Made by a program: the position numbers and the translations under genes
Shown here: positions 28,920 through 37,720 of the stretch, one piece after another
Position numbering within the stretch: the stretch's first letter is position 1
Layout of the letters: the number at the start of each line of letters is the position of its first letter
NCBI GenBank assembly: GCA_902613275.1
Contig: CACMGM010000002.1
Span: 1 to 64,000 of the forward strand
DNA from: an uncultured Alphaproteobacteria bacterium
GTDB taxonomy: Bacteria > Pseudomonadota > Alphaproteobacteria > HIMB59 > GCA-002718135
Direction of reading: 5' to 3'
Length of the DNA stretch: 64,000 nt
The notes under the pieces: model-generated
Database searches by the model: none
Told to the model about the DNA's origin: nothing
Seen by the model: the letters and a program-made list of their open reading frames with translations, nothing else

Positions 28920-29660
28920 TTAATTTAAAATTTTTTGCGCCTCTGCTAAATCAATCTTGCCTTCATAAAAAGATTTACCCGAGATTATACCTTCAATGTT
29001 TTTAAGGTTAAGTTTTTTTAGACTTTTTAGATCAGAGTAGTTTGTTAAACCACCTGCAATAATAATTTTTTTATTAAATGATTTAGTTTGGTTTATTTTT
29101 TTTATAAAATTGCTAACAAAATCTAAATTTAAACCTTTTAGCATTCCATCATTTTGAATATCTGTAATTACATATCCTTTAATTTTTGAGTTAGTATAAA
29201 TATCAAGAATATCTTGTATTTTTTTTCCTGAATTTTTATCCCAACCTTTTATCATTATGTTATCTTCAAGAATATCTAATGATATATATAATTTATCCTC
29301 ATAAATATTTGATAAAATTATAACTTCATTTGGTTTTTCAACAGACATTGATCCAATAATCAAATTATTTATTCCAACTTCAAAATATTTTTTGGCTAAA
29401 TCTAAACTTCGAACTCCACCCCCTAATTGTATTGGTATTGAGACTGATTTTCTAATTTTCTTTATTGTTTCAAAATTAACATTTGATCTGCCAAAAGCAG
29501 CATCTAGGTCAATCAAGTGAAGTTTTTTACAACCAATTTGTTCAAAGTAGATAGCTTGTCTTTCTGGGTCTTCATTATAAACAACGCTGGTGTTATCTTT
29601 ACCTTTAGAAAGTCTAACACACTTATTATCTTTTAAATCTATGGCTGGTATAATTTGCAC
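28920..29660 (-). CDS. hisA: ProFAR isomerase
   Basis: 1-(5-phosphoribosyl)-5-[(5-phosphoribosylamino)methylideneamino]imidazole-4-carboxamide isomerase, 246 aa TIM barrel. The N-terminal [20 protein letters not shown] holds the catalytic Asp of strand 1; [18 protein letters not shown] supplies the second Asp (strand 5), and the phosphate loops are QLGGGVRS and IAGGLTN. It is more Lys/Ile-rich than HisF. Its start shares one base with the GNAT gene and its stop is one base from hisF. Confidence 0.96.
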   Translation of the reverse strand: MQIIPAIDLKDNKCVRLSKGKDNTSVVYNEDPERQAIYFEQIGCKKLHLIDLDAAFGRSNVNFETIKKIRKSVSIPIQLGGGVRSLDLAKKYFEVGINNLIIGSMSVEKPNEVIILSNIYEDKLYISLDILEDNIMIKGWDKNSGKKIQDILDIYTNSKIKGYVITDIQNDGMLKGLNLDFVSNFIKKINQTKSFNKKIIIAGGLTNYSDLKSLKKLNLKNIEGIISGKSFYEGKIDLAEAQKILN

Positions 29661-30202
29661 TACAGATTTTTATAGTAATAGTAACCTTTAATAAAACTTC
29701 CGTTAATGTAAGCATAGTATGGGTTTTCACCCCACTTTATATAATTTTTACCAGTAAAAAGTTTTATTGCTGCATCTTGTGTTTCTCTTACAGCTAACTG
29801 CAATGATTTAATATTGTCTTCTTTGGCAATTTGTTCAGTGTGATCAATCATTGTTTTAGCCAAACCATAACCTCTTGCCCATGGAGCAACAAACTGTCTT
29901 CTTATACGTGCAATATTTTTCCTAGACTCAATATTGGGTGCCTCATATGCAAGTTGGAGGGTTCCTGCTATAACGCCATTGAGTCTACCAACAATAAGTT
30001 TAATATATTTATCATTAGTTCTTTTAGTCCAGTAATCTGTTAAAATATCTCTTGTAGGAACTCTTAACCAACCAAAACCTCCTCCAGCTTTAATTGCTTG
30101 TTCAGTGATATTACAAAGATCTGCCAAATCTACGTCTGTAAGTTTCTCAATGCTATCAATTGAAATGTTAATCTTTTCTTTTAGTTGTGTAGACATGTTC
30201 AT
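29660..30202 (-). CDS. GNAT-family N-acetyltransferase inside the his operon
   Basis: A 180 aa acetyltransferase. Motif A with the pyrophosphate-binding loop is RRQFVAPWARGYGLAKTMIDHTE, preceded by the strand GRLNGVIAGTLQLAYEAP and followed by LQLAVRETQDAAIKLFTGKNYIKWGENPYYAY. It overlaps hisH by 4 nt upstream and hisA by one base downstream, so it is fully embedded in the operon and must be co-translated. The substrate is unknown: possibilities are an operon-linked small molecule or a protein N-terminus or lysine. It is not a known histidine-pathway step. Confidence 0.85.
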   Translation of the reverse strand: MNMSTQLKEKINISIDSIEKLTDVDLADLCNITEQAIKAGGGFGWLRVPTRDILTDYWTKRTNDKYIKLIVGRLNGVIAGTLQLAYEAPNIESRKNIARIRRQFVAPWARGYGLAKTMIDHTEQIAKEDNIKSLQLAVRETQDAAIKLFTGKNYIKWGENPYYAYINGSFIKGYYYYKNL

Positions 30203-30828
30203 ACTCTAATAAATTCTTTTAGTAAGTTTAATCCTTGGGAGGAACTTTTTTCAGGATGAAACTGCACGCCATATATATTTTCTTTTCCAACAATTGAAGC
30301 AAAATTTGTTCCATACTTAGTTTCTGCCAAAATATTATCTTTTTGAGCACAATCAAAATAATAAGAATGAACGAAGTAATAATCATTTTTATTAGAGATT
30401 AAGTTGTTATATTTACAGTTTGTTGGTATTGCCAAGTTCCACCCCATGTGAGGAAGTTTTAAATTATCTCCAGGCAATAGTTTAATGTGACCATCTATCC
30501 AGCCTAGGCCTTCATGAATTCCATTTTCTTCACTTATGTTAGCTAACATTTGCATACCTACACATATACCCAAAAATGGCTTCTTTTTAATTAATGCAAA
30601 TTCACAAAGCTCGTCAATTAAGCCATCAGTTTTTTTTAAACCATTCATGCACGTAGAAAATGCTCCTTGACCAGGTAACACAACATGAGTTGAATCTTTT
30701 ACATCATTCAGTTTTTTTGAAATTAAAACATCAGCCTCAATATTGTTGTCTTTTGCTATCTTAACAAATGATTTTTGTGCAGACAAAACATTGCCTGAGC
30801 CGTAATCGACAATAGTGATCTTCTTCAT
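30199..30828 (-). CDS. hisH: Imidazole glycerol phosphate synthase glutaminase subunit
   Basis: Supplies ammonia from glutamine to HisF. A class I glutamine amidotransferase, 209 aa, with the nucleophile Cys in FLGICVGMQMLA, and His/Glu of the triad in GVQFHPEKSSSQG. The N-terminus ITIVDYGSGNVLSAQKSF is typical. It lies 6 nt after hisB and overlaps the GNAT gene by 4 nt. HisH and HisF are separated by two genes rather than adjacent. Confidence 0.97.
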   Translation of the reverse strand: MKKITIVDYGSGNVLSAQKSFVKIAKDNNIEADVLISKKLNDVKDSTHVVLPGQGAFSTCMNGLKKTDGLIDELCEFALIKKKPFLGICVGMQMLANISEENGIHEGLGWIDGHIKLLPGDNLKLPHMGWNLAIPTNCKYNNLISNKNDYYFVHSYYFDCAQKDNILAETKYGTNFASIVGKENIYGVQFHPEKSSSQGLNLLKEFIRV

Positions 30829-30834
30829 TAATAA

Positions 30835-31422
30835 TTAAAGAGTGCCTTTTGATGATGGTATAGTGTCTTTTCTTCTGTTATCTATTTCGACAGCAAATCT
30901 TAAACTTTTAGCAAATGCTTTAAAACACGACTCAATGATATGATGATTGTTTTTTCCATAAAGGTTTTCAATATGTAAATTACATTTTGATTCATTTGAA
31001 AATGCTTTAAAAAATTCATGGAACAGCTCTGTGTCCATTTCACCAATTTTTTTTAAACCAAGATTAACATTCCACACAAGCTCTGGTCTTCCACTTAAAT
31101 CAATAACACATCTTGATAAGCATTCATCCATTGGAACATATGAAAAACCATATCTGTTTATTCCTTTCTTATCATCCAATGCTTTGTTTATAGCTAAAGC
31201 AATTGCGTAAGCCGTATCTTCAACTGAATGGTGAAGGTCAACATTAGTATCTCCTTCACATTTTAAATCTATATCTATCAAGCTGTGATGAGATAATAAT
31301 TCCAGCATATGATCAAAAAAACCAATTTGTGTTGAAATTTTAGATTGTCCAGTTCCATCTAAGTTAATTTCGCATCTTATCTTGGTTTCTTTAGTATTTC
31401 TGTCAACTGTCTCTTTTCGCAT
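30835..31422 (-). CDS. hisB: Imidazoleglycerol-phosphate dehydratase
   Basis: Dehydrates IGP to imidazole acetol phosphate. It is a monofunctional 195 aa HisB with no phosphatase domain. The duplicated metal-binding motifs are [42 protein letters not shown] and [14 protein letters not shown]. It is the first gene of the operon; 81 bp separate it from hslV on the other strand, and hisB facing hslV is the usual alphaproteobacterial arrangement. No his leader peptide or T-box was found in the gap. Confidence 0.97.
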   Translation of the reverse strand: MRKETVDRNTKETKIRCEINLDGTGQSKISTQIGFFDHMLELLSHHSLIDIDLKCEGDTNVDLHHSVEDTAYAIALAINKALDDKKGINRYGFSYVPMDECLSRCVIDLSGRPELVWNVNLGLKKIGEMDTELFHEFFKAFSNESKCNLHIENLYGKNNHHIIESCFKAFAKSLRFAVEIDNRRKDTIPSSKGTL

Positions 31423-31466
31423 TTTTGCCTAATATCAGTGAAATATGATTTATTCTAGGTAAATTA

Positions 31467-31494
31467 CTTGATAAAAATAATTAAATAGCCATCT
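31467..31494 (+). promoter_or_regulatory. Candidate sigma-32 promoter for hslVU
   Basis: CTTGAT (31467-31472), a 14-nt spacer and AGCCATCT (from 31487) match CTTGAA-N14-CCCCATNT at 11 of 13 defined bases. The predicted transcription start, 6-8 nt downstream, is only a few bases before the hslV ATG (31504), so the message would be nearly leaderless; no Shine-Dalgarno sequence is visible. Confidence 0.6.
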
Positions 31495-31503
31495 TATGAT
31501 TTA

Positions 31504-32052
31504 ATGGAAAAAAACATTATCAAATCAACAACTATTGTAGGAATTAGAAAAGATAATCTCGTTGTTATCGCGGGTGATGGTCAAGCTAGTCTTGGTAATA
31601 CAGTAATGAAATCAAATGTTAAAAAAATTAGAAGGCTTGGTGTTGATGAAACTGTTATATCTGGTTTTGCAGGATCTACTGCAGACGCATTTGCTTTATT
31701 TGAAAGATTAGAAGGAAAGTTAGATCAATATAAAAATCAACTTAAAAGAGCGTGTGTAGAATTAGCTAAAGATTGGAGAACGGATAGATATCTAAGAAGA
31801 TTAGAGGCAATGATGATCGTAGCTGATAAGGATGTAAGTTTGTTATTGTCTGGTACTGGCGATGTAATTGAATCTGATGATGGAATACTTGCAATAGGCT
31901 CCGGAGGTCCATACGCAAATAGTGCTGCTAAAGCATTGATGAAAAACACAAAAATGGATGCAAAAGAAATTGCTTTAGAATCACTTAATATAGCTGCAGA
32001 TATTTGTATTTATACAAACCATAATATTATTTCAGAAACTATTGAGCTTTAA
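31504..32052 (+). CDS. hslV: ATP-dependent protease peptidase subunit HslV
   Basis: Proteasome-like threonine peptidase that works with the HslU ring. 182 aa. The catalytic Thr is T9, exposed after removal of an 8-residue propeptide ([13 protein letters not shown]), longer than the single Met removed in E. coli but usual in alphaproteobacteria. [44 protein letters not shown] and [16 protein letters not shown] are conserved. hslU starts 2 nt after the stop. A sigma-32-type promoter lies directly upstream. Confidence 0.98.
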   Translation: MEKNIIKSTTIVGIRKDNLVVIAGDGQASLGNTVMKSNVKKIRRLGVDETVISGFAGSTADAFALFERLEGKLDQYKNQLKRACVELAKDWRTDRYLRRLEAMMIVADKDVSLLLSGTGDVIESDDGILAIGSGGPYANSAAKALMKNTKMDAKEIALESLNIAADICIYTNHNIISETIEL

Positions 32053-32054
32053 AT

Positions 32055-33368
32055 ATGGAATCTAGTTTTAGTCCAAGAGAAATTGTTTCTGAATTAGATA
32101 AATTTATTATAGGTCAGAACAAAGCAAAAAAAGCTGTTGCAGTTGCTTTAAGAAATAGATGGAGAAGAAAACAACTTGATGATTCTTTAAAAGAAGAAAT
32201 TGTACCAAAAAATATTTTAATGGTTGGTCCAACAGGTTGTGGCAAAACAGAAATATCTAGAAGACTTGCTAAGTTAGCAAATGCACCTTTTGTAAAAGTT
32301 GAGGCGACTAAGTTTACAGAGGTTGGATATGTTGGAAGAGATGTTGAGCAAATAATAAGAGATCTAGTTGAAATAAGTATAACAAAAACAAAAATACAAA
32401 TGGGTCAAGAAGTGAAGGCAAAAGCAGAAAAAAATGCAGAAGAAAGAATTTTAGATGTTTTGGTTTCTAAAAGCTCAACGCCAGCTACTCGAGATAATTT
32501 TAGGAAAAAACTAAGATCAGGTGAATTAAATGATAATGAGGTTGAAATTCCAGTTTCAGCTAATGCAAATTTAAGTTTACCAACTATGGACATACCTGGA
32601 ATGCCTGGTTCTCAAATGGGTATGATTAATTTAGGTGATGTATTTGGAAAAGGTTTTGGTAATCAAAAGAAAATGAAAAAAATGAGTGTAAAAGATTCTC
32701 ATGCCTACTTGTTAAATGAGGAAACTGATAAACTTCTAGATAAAGATAAAATAAACTCAAGAGCATTAGATGATGTAGAGCAAAACGGTATTGTTTTTAT
32801 AGATGAAATAGATAAAATTACTTCTAGAGCTGATAGAAGTGGTGCAGATGTTTCAAGAGAGGGTGTTCAAAGAGATTTATTACCACTTATTGAGGGAACT
32901 GCAGTTACTACAAAATATGGTGTTGTTAAAACAGATTATATTTTGTTCATTGCCTCTGGGGCATTTCACCTATCAAAACCTTCAGACATGCTACCTGAGC
33001 TTCAGGGTAGATTGCCAATTAGAGTCGAGCTTGATAGTCTTAGTAAAAAAGATTTTAAACTTATTCTTACTGAAACACAAAACAGTTTGATTAAGCAGTA
33101 TCAAGGACTTCTTGGAACAGAGAGGGTTGATTTGAAATTTGAAGAAGATGGAATTGATACCATCGCCTCTTTATCTACAGAGATAAATCAGAATGTAGAA
33201 AATATAGGCGCCAGAAGGCTCCATACTGTAATGGAAAAACTACTTGAAGAGGTTAGTTATACAGCCTCAGATATAGGCCCTACAGAAATAATAATTAATA
33301 AAGAATACGTTGAAAATAGCTTAGGAGAACTTATTAAAAGTCAGGACTTATCGAAGTTTATATTGTAA
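32055..33368 (+). CDS. hslU: ATP-dependent protease ATPase subunit HslU
   Basis: AAA+ unfoldase that feeds HslV. 437 aa. Walker A is [10 protein letters not shown], Walker B is VFIDEIDKI, and the pore region [19 protein letters not shown] is intact. The intermediate (I) domain spans about residues 110-230 and includes a Met/Gly-rich stretch. The C-terminal tail (SQDLSKFIL) is the part that inserts into HslV pockets. It sits 2 nt after hslV, and the PAP2 gene follows 29 bp later in the same direction, so read-through is possible. Confidence 0.98.
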   Translation: MESSFSPREIVSELDKFIIGQNKAKKAVAVALRNRWRRKQLDDSLKEEIVPKNILMVGPTGCGKTEISRRLAKLANAPFVKVEATKFTEVGYVGRDVEQIIRDLVEISITKTKIQMGQEVKAKAEKNAEERILDVLVSKSSTPATRDNFRKKLRSGELNDNEVEIPVSANANLSLPTMDIPGMPGSQMGMINLGDVFGKGFGNQKKMKKMSVKDSHAYLLNEETDKLLDKDKINSRALDDVEQNGIVFIDEIDKITSRADRSGADVSREGVQRDLLPLIEGTAVTTKYGVVKTDYILFIASGAFHLSKPSDMLPELQGRLPIRVELDSLSKKDFKLILTETQNSLIKQYQGLLGTERVDLKFEEDGIDTIASLSTEINQNVENIGARRLHTVMEKLLEEVSYTASDIGPTEIIINKEYVENSLGELIKSQDLSKFIL

Positions 33369-33397
33369 AGCTTATTTAATTTTTTAAAAATTATAAA

Positions 33398-34732
33398 ATG
33401 AGTCTTTTTAAAAATATAAGGATTGAGCTACTTTTTCTTTTAGTAATATCTTTAAATGTTTTCATATCATTCAATTTAGATCTAGGGCTGTATAATTATT
33501 TTAAAGATTTTAATAAAAGTCTTAATAGTGTTTATTTAAAAGAATTTTTTGTAGACATAACAAGGCTCGGGAGCTCGTCTTGGTATTTTGCTATTTCTGT
33601 TATTGGATTTGGTGTTGTTTATTTAAACAACAGATTAGAATTTATAAAAATTGAAAAACAAAAAAATATAAGTAATTTTTTTGTATCGTCTTTTTTTTAT
33701 ATTTTGGTTGTTGGGGTTGTAACACAGGTTCTGAAGCACATTGTTGGTAGACCAAGGCCCAATCACACAAATTTTGAGGACACTTTTGGTTTTAATTTTT
33801 TTACTTTCGACTCAAGTTTTCACTCCTTTCCTTCAGGCCATTCATCAACTATATTTATAATTTGTTTTATTCTTGTAGCCACTTTTCCAAAACTAAAATA
33901 TTTTTTTTATTTTTTAGCGTCTGTTGTTGCTTTGAGTAGAGTTGTTGTTGGTGCTCACTTTTTTACTGACATTGTTGCCGGTGCTATATTAGCACTTATA
34001 TCTTTCAAATTTATAAACACAATCTTAGAAAAGAAATATGCCCAATATAAATTTTCAAATTTGTTGCCTGAAGACAATTCAGAGATTTATAATTATGTAT
34101 TATTTTTGGTAATTAGTTGTGTGTTTATTACTTCAGGTCCATCAATAGATTTGTATATTTCAGGTTTGTTTTATTATGGATCGCAACAGTTTGCTTTACA
34201 AAGTTTTGATTTAACCTCTATATTTTTTAGAGATATTTTATTACCATTAATACTTATTTATATTTTAATTTTACCAATAGTTGGGCGTTTCGCTAAAATT
34301 GATAAAATTTTTTTTAATTATAAATTTTCTATTAAGGAAATAGTTTTGTTATGGGGTTCTCAAATTATTGGATTGTTAATTTTTGTAAACCTGATACTTA
34401 AAAATTTATGGGGCAGAGCTAGACCAAATGATATTTTGCAATTAGGTGGAAAAGAAACTTTTTCGCCGTGGTTTGAAATAACCAACGCTTGCGAAACAAA
34501 CTGCTCTTTTGTTTCAGGCGATGCTTCTGTTGGGTTTTCAATTATAATTCTATATTTAATTACAAAAAAAATAATTTTTCTGTATGCTAGCGCTTTTGCT
34601 GGTTTAGTACTAGGCTTAATCAGAATAATGGCTGGTGGTCATTTCTTAAGTGACATTTTTTTTGCTGGTTTTATAATTGTAATTTTAAATATAGTTTTAT
34701 TTGAATTGTATAAAAAATATTATGCTAAATAA
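33398..34732 (+). CDS. Tandem PAP2 phosphatase-domain membrane protein
   Basis: A 444 aa polytopic membrane protein containing two complete PAP2 domains, where the usual protein has one. Domain 1 has all motifs: K113-x6-R120-P121, P145-S-G-H148 and S180-R181-x5-H187-x3-D191. Domain 2 has K335-x6-R342-P343 and R409-x5-H415-x3-D419, but the PSGH box reads VSGD (Asp375 for the acid His) and Ser before Arg is Ile408. Relatives remove phosphate from undecaprenyl pyrophosphate, phosphatidylglycerol phosphate or lipid A. The next gene is a lipid-linked glycosyltransferase (11-nt overlap), suggesting envelope lipid modification. Substrate unknown. Confidence 0.88.
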   Translation: MSLFKNIRIELLFLLVISLNVFISFNLDLGLYNYFKDFNKSLNSVYLKEFFVDITRLGSSSWYFAISVIGFGVVYLNNRLEFIKIEKQKNISNFFVSSFFYILVVGVVTQVLKHIVGRPRPNHTNFEDTFGFNFFTFDSSFHSFPSGHSSTIFIICFILVATFPKLKYFFYFLASVVALSRVVVGAHFFTDIVAGAILALISFKFINTILEKKYAQYKFSNLLPEDNSEIYNYVLFLVISCVFITSGPSIDLYISGLFYYGSQQFALQSFDLTSIFFRDILLPLILIYILILPIVGRFAKIDKIFFNYKFSIKEIVLLWGSQIIGLLIFVNLILKNLWGRARPNDILQLGGKETFSPWFEITNACETNCSFVSGDASVGFSIIILYLITKKIIFLYASAFAGLVLGLIRIMAGGHFLSDIFFAGFIIVILNIVLFELYKKYYAK

Positions 34733-36107
34733 AATTCTATTACCATCATACATTGTTTTATTTTTATTAAAAATAGGCGCCTTAAATTTTACTACTTTTA
34801 ATTTGTTTGGTGATGAAGCACAGTATTGGTTATGGTCAAAAGATGTTGACTTTGGTTATTTTTCAAAGCCTCCTTTTTTGTCCTGGATAATAAGAGTTTA
34901 TACGGAAATATTAGGTAATAGTTTTGTTTCATTAAAACTTCTCCCATCTTTTGTTTATTTATTGATAGCTTGGAGTATTTATAATCTTTTACTCAACTCT
35001 GGACTAAATAAAAAAGATTCATTTGTGGGTAGCTTAATTTTTTTATTTATACCCGCTGTTTCTTTTTCATCTTTTATAATTAGTACTGATCTTTTTTTAT
35101 TATTATTTTGGACACTTTCACTCAATCAATTAATTAAAATAAATAGCGAACAAGATTTAAAAAATTTTATACTATTAGGTATTTTCCTTGGGTTGGGGTT
35201 TTTATCAAAATATGCGACTATATATTTTGTAATTTGTTTATTTGTCTTAATTTTACTTGATCAAAAATTTAGAAATGTTTTTTTAGACAATTTATCAGGC
35301 TTTAGTTTAGCTTTTTTATCTATGTTTTTAATTATCGTACCAAATATCATTTGGAATTTTAATAATGATTGGATAACACTTCAACATACTTCAGATAATG
35401 CAAATTTTTCAAATATTGAAATAGATTTCATTAGGGGTTTAGAATTTTTGTTAATTCAGGTTTTAATGTTAGGTCCATTTATAGTTTTAGGTGGGTTATT
35501 TGGATTTTATAAATGGAACTATATTCAAAAAGTTTATCTGATATTTTCTATACCTATAATTTTAATTGTTTTGGTAGAAGCTATTATTGTCAGAGCTAAT
35601 GCAAATTGGGCTGCTCCAGCTTTAATTTCTTTATTTGCTCTTCTATATATTAGAATTAATAATTCTTTTTTAAAGATAGCTAATTACATGTTTAATTATA
35701 TTGTCTGCTTAATTCTTTTTGTAATGATTGGAATCAGCTATCCGTCTAAAATTTTTGACAGAATAAATGGTATAAATAATTATGCTCTAAAAATTTACAG
35801 CGGTTCTTCAGATGGTGTCGTAAAAAATATAGTGGTTTCAGATCGGCTTTTATTTTCAAGCCTTAATTTTGAATTAAGAGATAAGGATATTAATTTCTAT
35901 ATGCCGCATAAAGAAGGTGGTGAAATAACAAACCACTTTAAAATAGTATCTCCTCTTAATAAAAATATAAATGAAAACTTTACTTTAATTGGGAGCCCCT
36001 CAGATATTAATTATTTAGAGAAAGAATATAAGGTGTTAAAGATAAATTCACCTGATCAGAAATTTACAAAAAGAAAACTTGATGTTTACGAGGTTGTGTT
36101 TGAATAA
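34722..36107 (+). CDS. GT39/ArnT-like membrane glycosyltransferase
   Basis: An integral membrane glycosyltransferase of about 461 aa with ten or more hydrophobic helices. The first loop contains GDEAQYWLWSKDVDFGYFSKPP, the DEA(Q/H)YW signature of the ArnT/PMT group, which uses polyprenyl-phosphate sugars as donors, with the acidic residue acting in catalysis. The ATG at 34722 is preferred over a TTG 21 nt earlier because it starts at the membrane helix. It overlaps the tandem PAP2 gene by 11 nt. A role in transferring a sugar to lipid A or another envelope lipid is inference. Confidence 0.85.
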   Translation: MLNKILLPSYIVLFLLKIGALNFTTFNLFGDEAQYWLWSKDVDFGYFSKPPFLSWIIRVYTEILGNSFVSLKLLPSFVYLLIAWSIYNLLLNSGLNKKDSFVGSLIFLFIPAVSFSSFIISTDLFLLLFWTLSLNQLIKINSEQDLKNFILLGIFLGLGFLSKYATIYFVICLFVLILLDQKFRNVFLDNLSGFSLAFLSMFLIIVPNIIWNFNNDWITLQHTSDNANFSNIEIDFIRGLEFLLIQVLMLGPFIVLGGLFGFYKWNYIQKVYLIFSIPIILIVLVEAIIVRANANWAAPALISLFALLYIRINNSFLKIANYMFNYIVCLILFVMIGISYPSKIFDRINGINNYALKIYSGSSDGVVKNIVVSDRLLFSSLNFELRDKDINFYMPHKEGGEITNHFKIVSPLNKNINENFTLIGSPSDINYLEKEYKVLKINSPDQKFTKRKLDVYEVVFE

Positions 36108-36753
36108 ATTTCTAGTATTTTTTATTATATTTGTATTTAACACATCCTATGCAAATAATTTTAGTGCAGAATATAAAGTCAGCACAACAGGAATAAAAAT
36201 TGGTAATTTTAGTTGGTCATTAAATATTAATGATAATATTTATCAAACAGAAATTAATTTGAAAAATTCTGGCATTTTTTCACCTTTATATAAATTTGAA
36301 GGAAGCTATCTTTCAACTGGGGTTATTGAAAATAACATATTTAAGACCCGGAATTATAAACAGTTTTGGAAAACTAATAAGAGAACAAAAATAGTTAAAA
36401 TTTCTTTTGATGATTATTTAATTGAATTAAAACAAGAGCCTATAGAAGAAGAAATGGCTAGAGTAGACCTAGAAGAGTTAAATTTATATTTTGACCCAAT
36501 TACCTCTTTTATAAATATTTTAAATGGAGAAAATGAGGCAAAAACAATTGATGGAAGAAGAATTTACACACTTAAACAAAACAAGGGTGAGGATGGAAAT
36601 ATAATTTTAGAAATTGAAGACTATGTAAATATTTGGGCTGATCATAAAAGAAATGATTTAAAAAAAATTGAATTTTTAGTTAAAGACGATTTACTTCCAT
36701 ATGAAATTCTTATTCATTTCAAAAAAAGGGTATTTAAGTTAGAAAGAATTTAA
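36082..36753 (+). CDS. DUF3108 periplasmic protein
   Basis: Roughly 223 aa exported protein. A hydrophobic signal (KFLVFFIIFVFNTSYA) is followed by a beta-rich domain beginning FSAEYKVSTTGIKIGNFSWSL, the DUF3108 pattern seen in many proteobacteria. ATG 36082 puts a short charged stretch before the signal; TTG at 36100 (LNKFLVFF) would give a more typical N-terminus. The 5' end overlaps the GT39 gene by 26 nt and the 3' end overlaps smr by 4 nt on the other strand. The molecular function is not established. Confidence 0.75.
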   Translation: MFTRLCLNKFLVFFIIFVFNTSYANNFSAEYKVSTTGIKIGNFSWSLNINDNIYQTEINLKNSGIFSPLYKFEGSYLSTGVIENNIFKTRNYKQFWKTNKRTKIVKISFDDYLIELKQEPIEEEMARVDLEELNLYFDPITSFINILNGENEAKTIDGRRIYTLKQNKGEDGNIILEIEDYVNIWADHKRNDLKKIEFLVKDDLLPYEILIHFKKRVFKLERI

Positions 36754-37289
36754 AACTTTTTTTTTCTTAAATAGACAAAAAGAGCTCCGTCACCCCCATG
36801 TTCAAAACCCGCATCTTGATATGTTAGGATATATTTCTTAAGATTGTCTTCGTTTATCCAGTTTATTATTGAGTTTTTAATCTTTCCATAGAAAAGTTTA
36901 GGGTTTGTGTCTTGCTCATTTTTAATTTTTTTATGAACACCCTTTCCAGTAATTATAAGCAAACATCTTTTATTCTTGTTATAATTTTTTTTCACCTCAC
37001 TTATAAATTTTTCATGCGCTTCGACTAAACCGTACCCATGAAGATCAATTCTTCTGTCTATATTAATTTTTCCCCGCTTAAGCTCCTTATTAACTTCACC
37101 AAATGATAATTTAAACTCTGAGCTACTAACTTTGTGTTCAGTTATTGTTTTTTTGCTGGTATTTTTAGTATTAGTTTTTTTATCTAATTTTACATTTTTT
37201 TTAGTAGTTGTTTTCGTTTTAACTATAGAGGTATCTTTTTTAAAAGGTTTTACACCTTTCATGTTTTTTAGAAAAAAATCTTCTTCCAT
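36750..37289 (-). CDS. Smr-domain protein
   Basis: A 179 aa protein with a Lys/Thr-rich disordered N-terminus (about 1-55) and a C-terminal Smr domain: D82-L-H-G85 (RIDLHGYGLVEAHEKF), TGKG at 114-117, and the GGDGALFVYL ending. Smr domains are nucleic-acid nucleases or binding modules; recent work on SmrB-type proteins links them to cleavage of mRNA at collided ribosomes, but this short form is not assigned. Its start abuts the lysozyme stop, sharing one base. In related alphaproteobacteria smr stands next to mltA and a Tim44-like gene. Confidence 0.88.
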   Translation of the reverse strand: MEEDFFLKNMKGVKPFKKDTSIVKTKTTTKKNVKLDKKTNTKNTSKKTITEHKVSSSEFKLSFGEVNKELKRGKINIDRRIDLHGYGLVEAHEKFISEVKKNYNKNKRCLLIITGKGVHKKIKNEQDTNPKLFYGKIKNSIINWINEDNLKKYILTYQDAGFEHGGDGALFVYLRKKKF

Positions 37290-37717
37290 TATTTTTTTGT
37301 ATAGTTTTTAATTAAATTCTTTACTCTTTCAGGTGTTTGCAAATACCACAAACTGTCTAACATCTCTAGTGATGCCATGAATTTTTGTTTTTTGTTTAGA
37401 AAATAAAGCATTTTCTTAAATTTAGAGACACCTTTTGCTCCAAGTTGAAAAATCATTTCTATTAATAATTCCTTCTCTGAAGTTGTGTGATTTTTTTTTA
37501 AAAATTTTTTTTTATATTGTTCGTGTGCTTTTTTAAAGTCTATCTCAAACAATTCTTCAAAATATTTTTTTTTAAACTTTTTAATGTAATATTTATTTTC
37601 CTTTTCTGTAATAAGATGACCATAACCAATAGTATAAAGCCCTAATTGATCTTGATAAGGTTTGTCTGAATAACCCTCGTTTTTTTTAATTCTGTCTTTG
37701 AGTTCTTTAAAGTACAA
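37289..37717 (-). CDS. T4-type lysozyme (GH24 muramidase)
   Basis: A 142 aa muramidase of the phage T4 lysozyme fold. The catalytic triad spacing is exact: E14, D23 and T29 here against E11, D20 and T26 in T4 (EGYSDKPYQDQLGLYTIGYGH). The C-terminal lobe also matches T4: IEMIFQLGAKGVSKFKKML and SLWYLQTPERVKNLI. There is no signal peptide or anchor, and no holin, spanin or other phage gene is nearby. It lies between smr and the Tim44-like gene, where many alphaproteobacteria carry the lytic transglycosylase mltA. The protein is Lys-rich, like its neighbours, so it has adapted to this genome. Confidence 0.9.
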   Translation of the reverse strand: MYFKELKDRIKKNEGYSDKPYQDQLGLYTIGYGHLITEKENKYYIKKFKKKYFEELFEIDFKKAHEQYKKKFLKKNHTTSEKELLIEMIFQLGAKGVSKFKKMLYFLNKKQKFMASLEMLDSLWYLQTPERVKNLIKNYTKK

Positions 37718-37720
37718 ATA

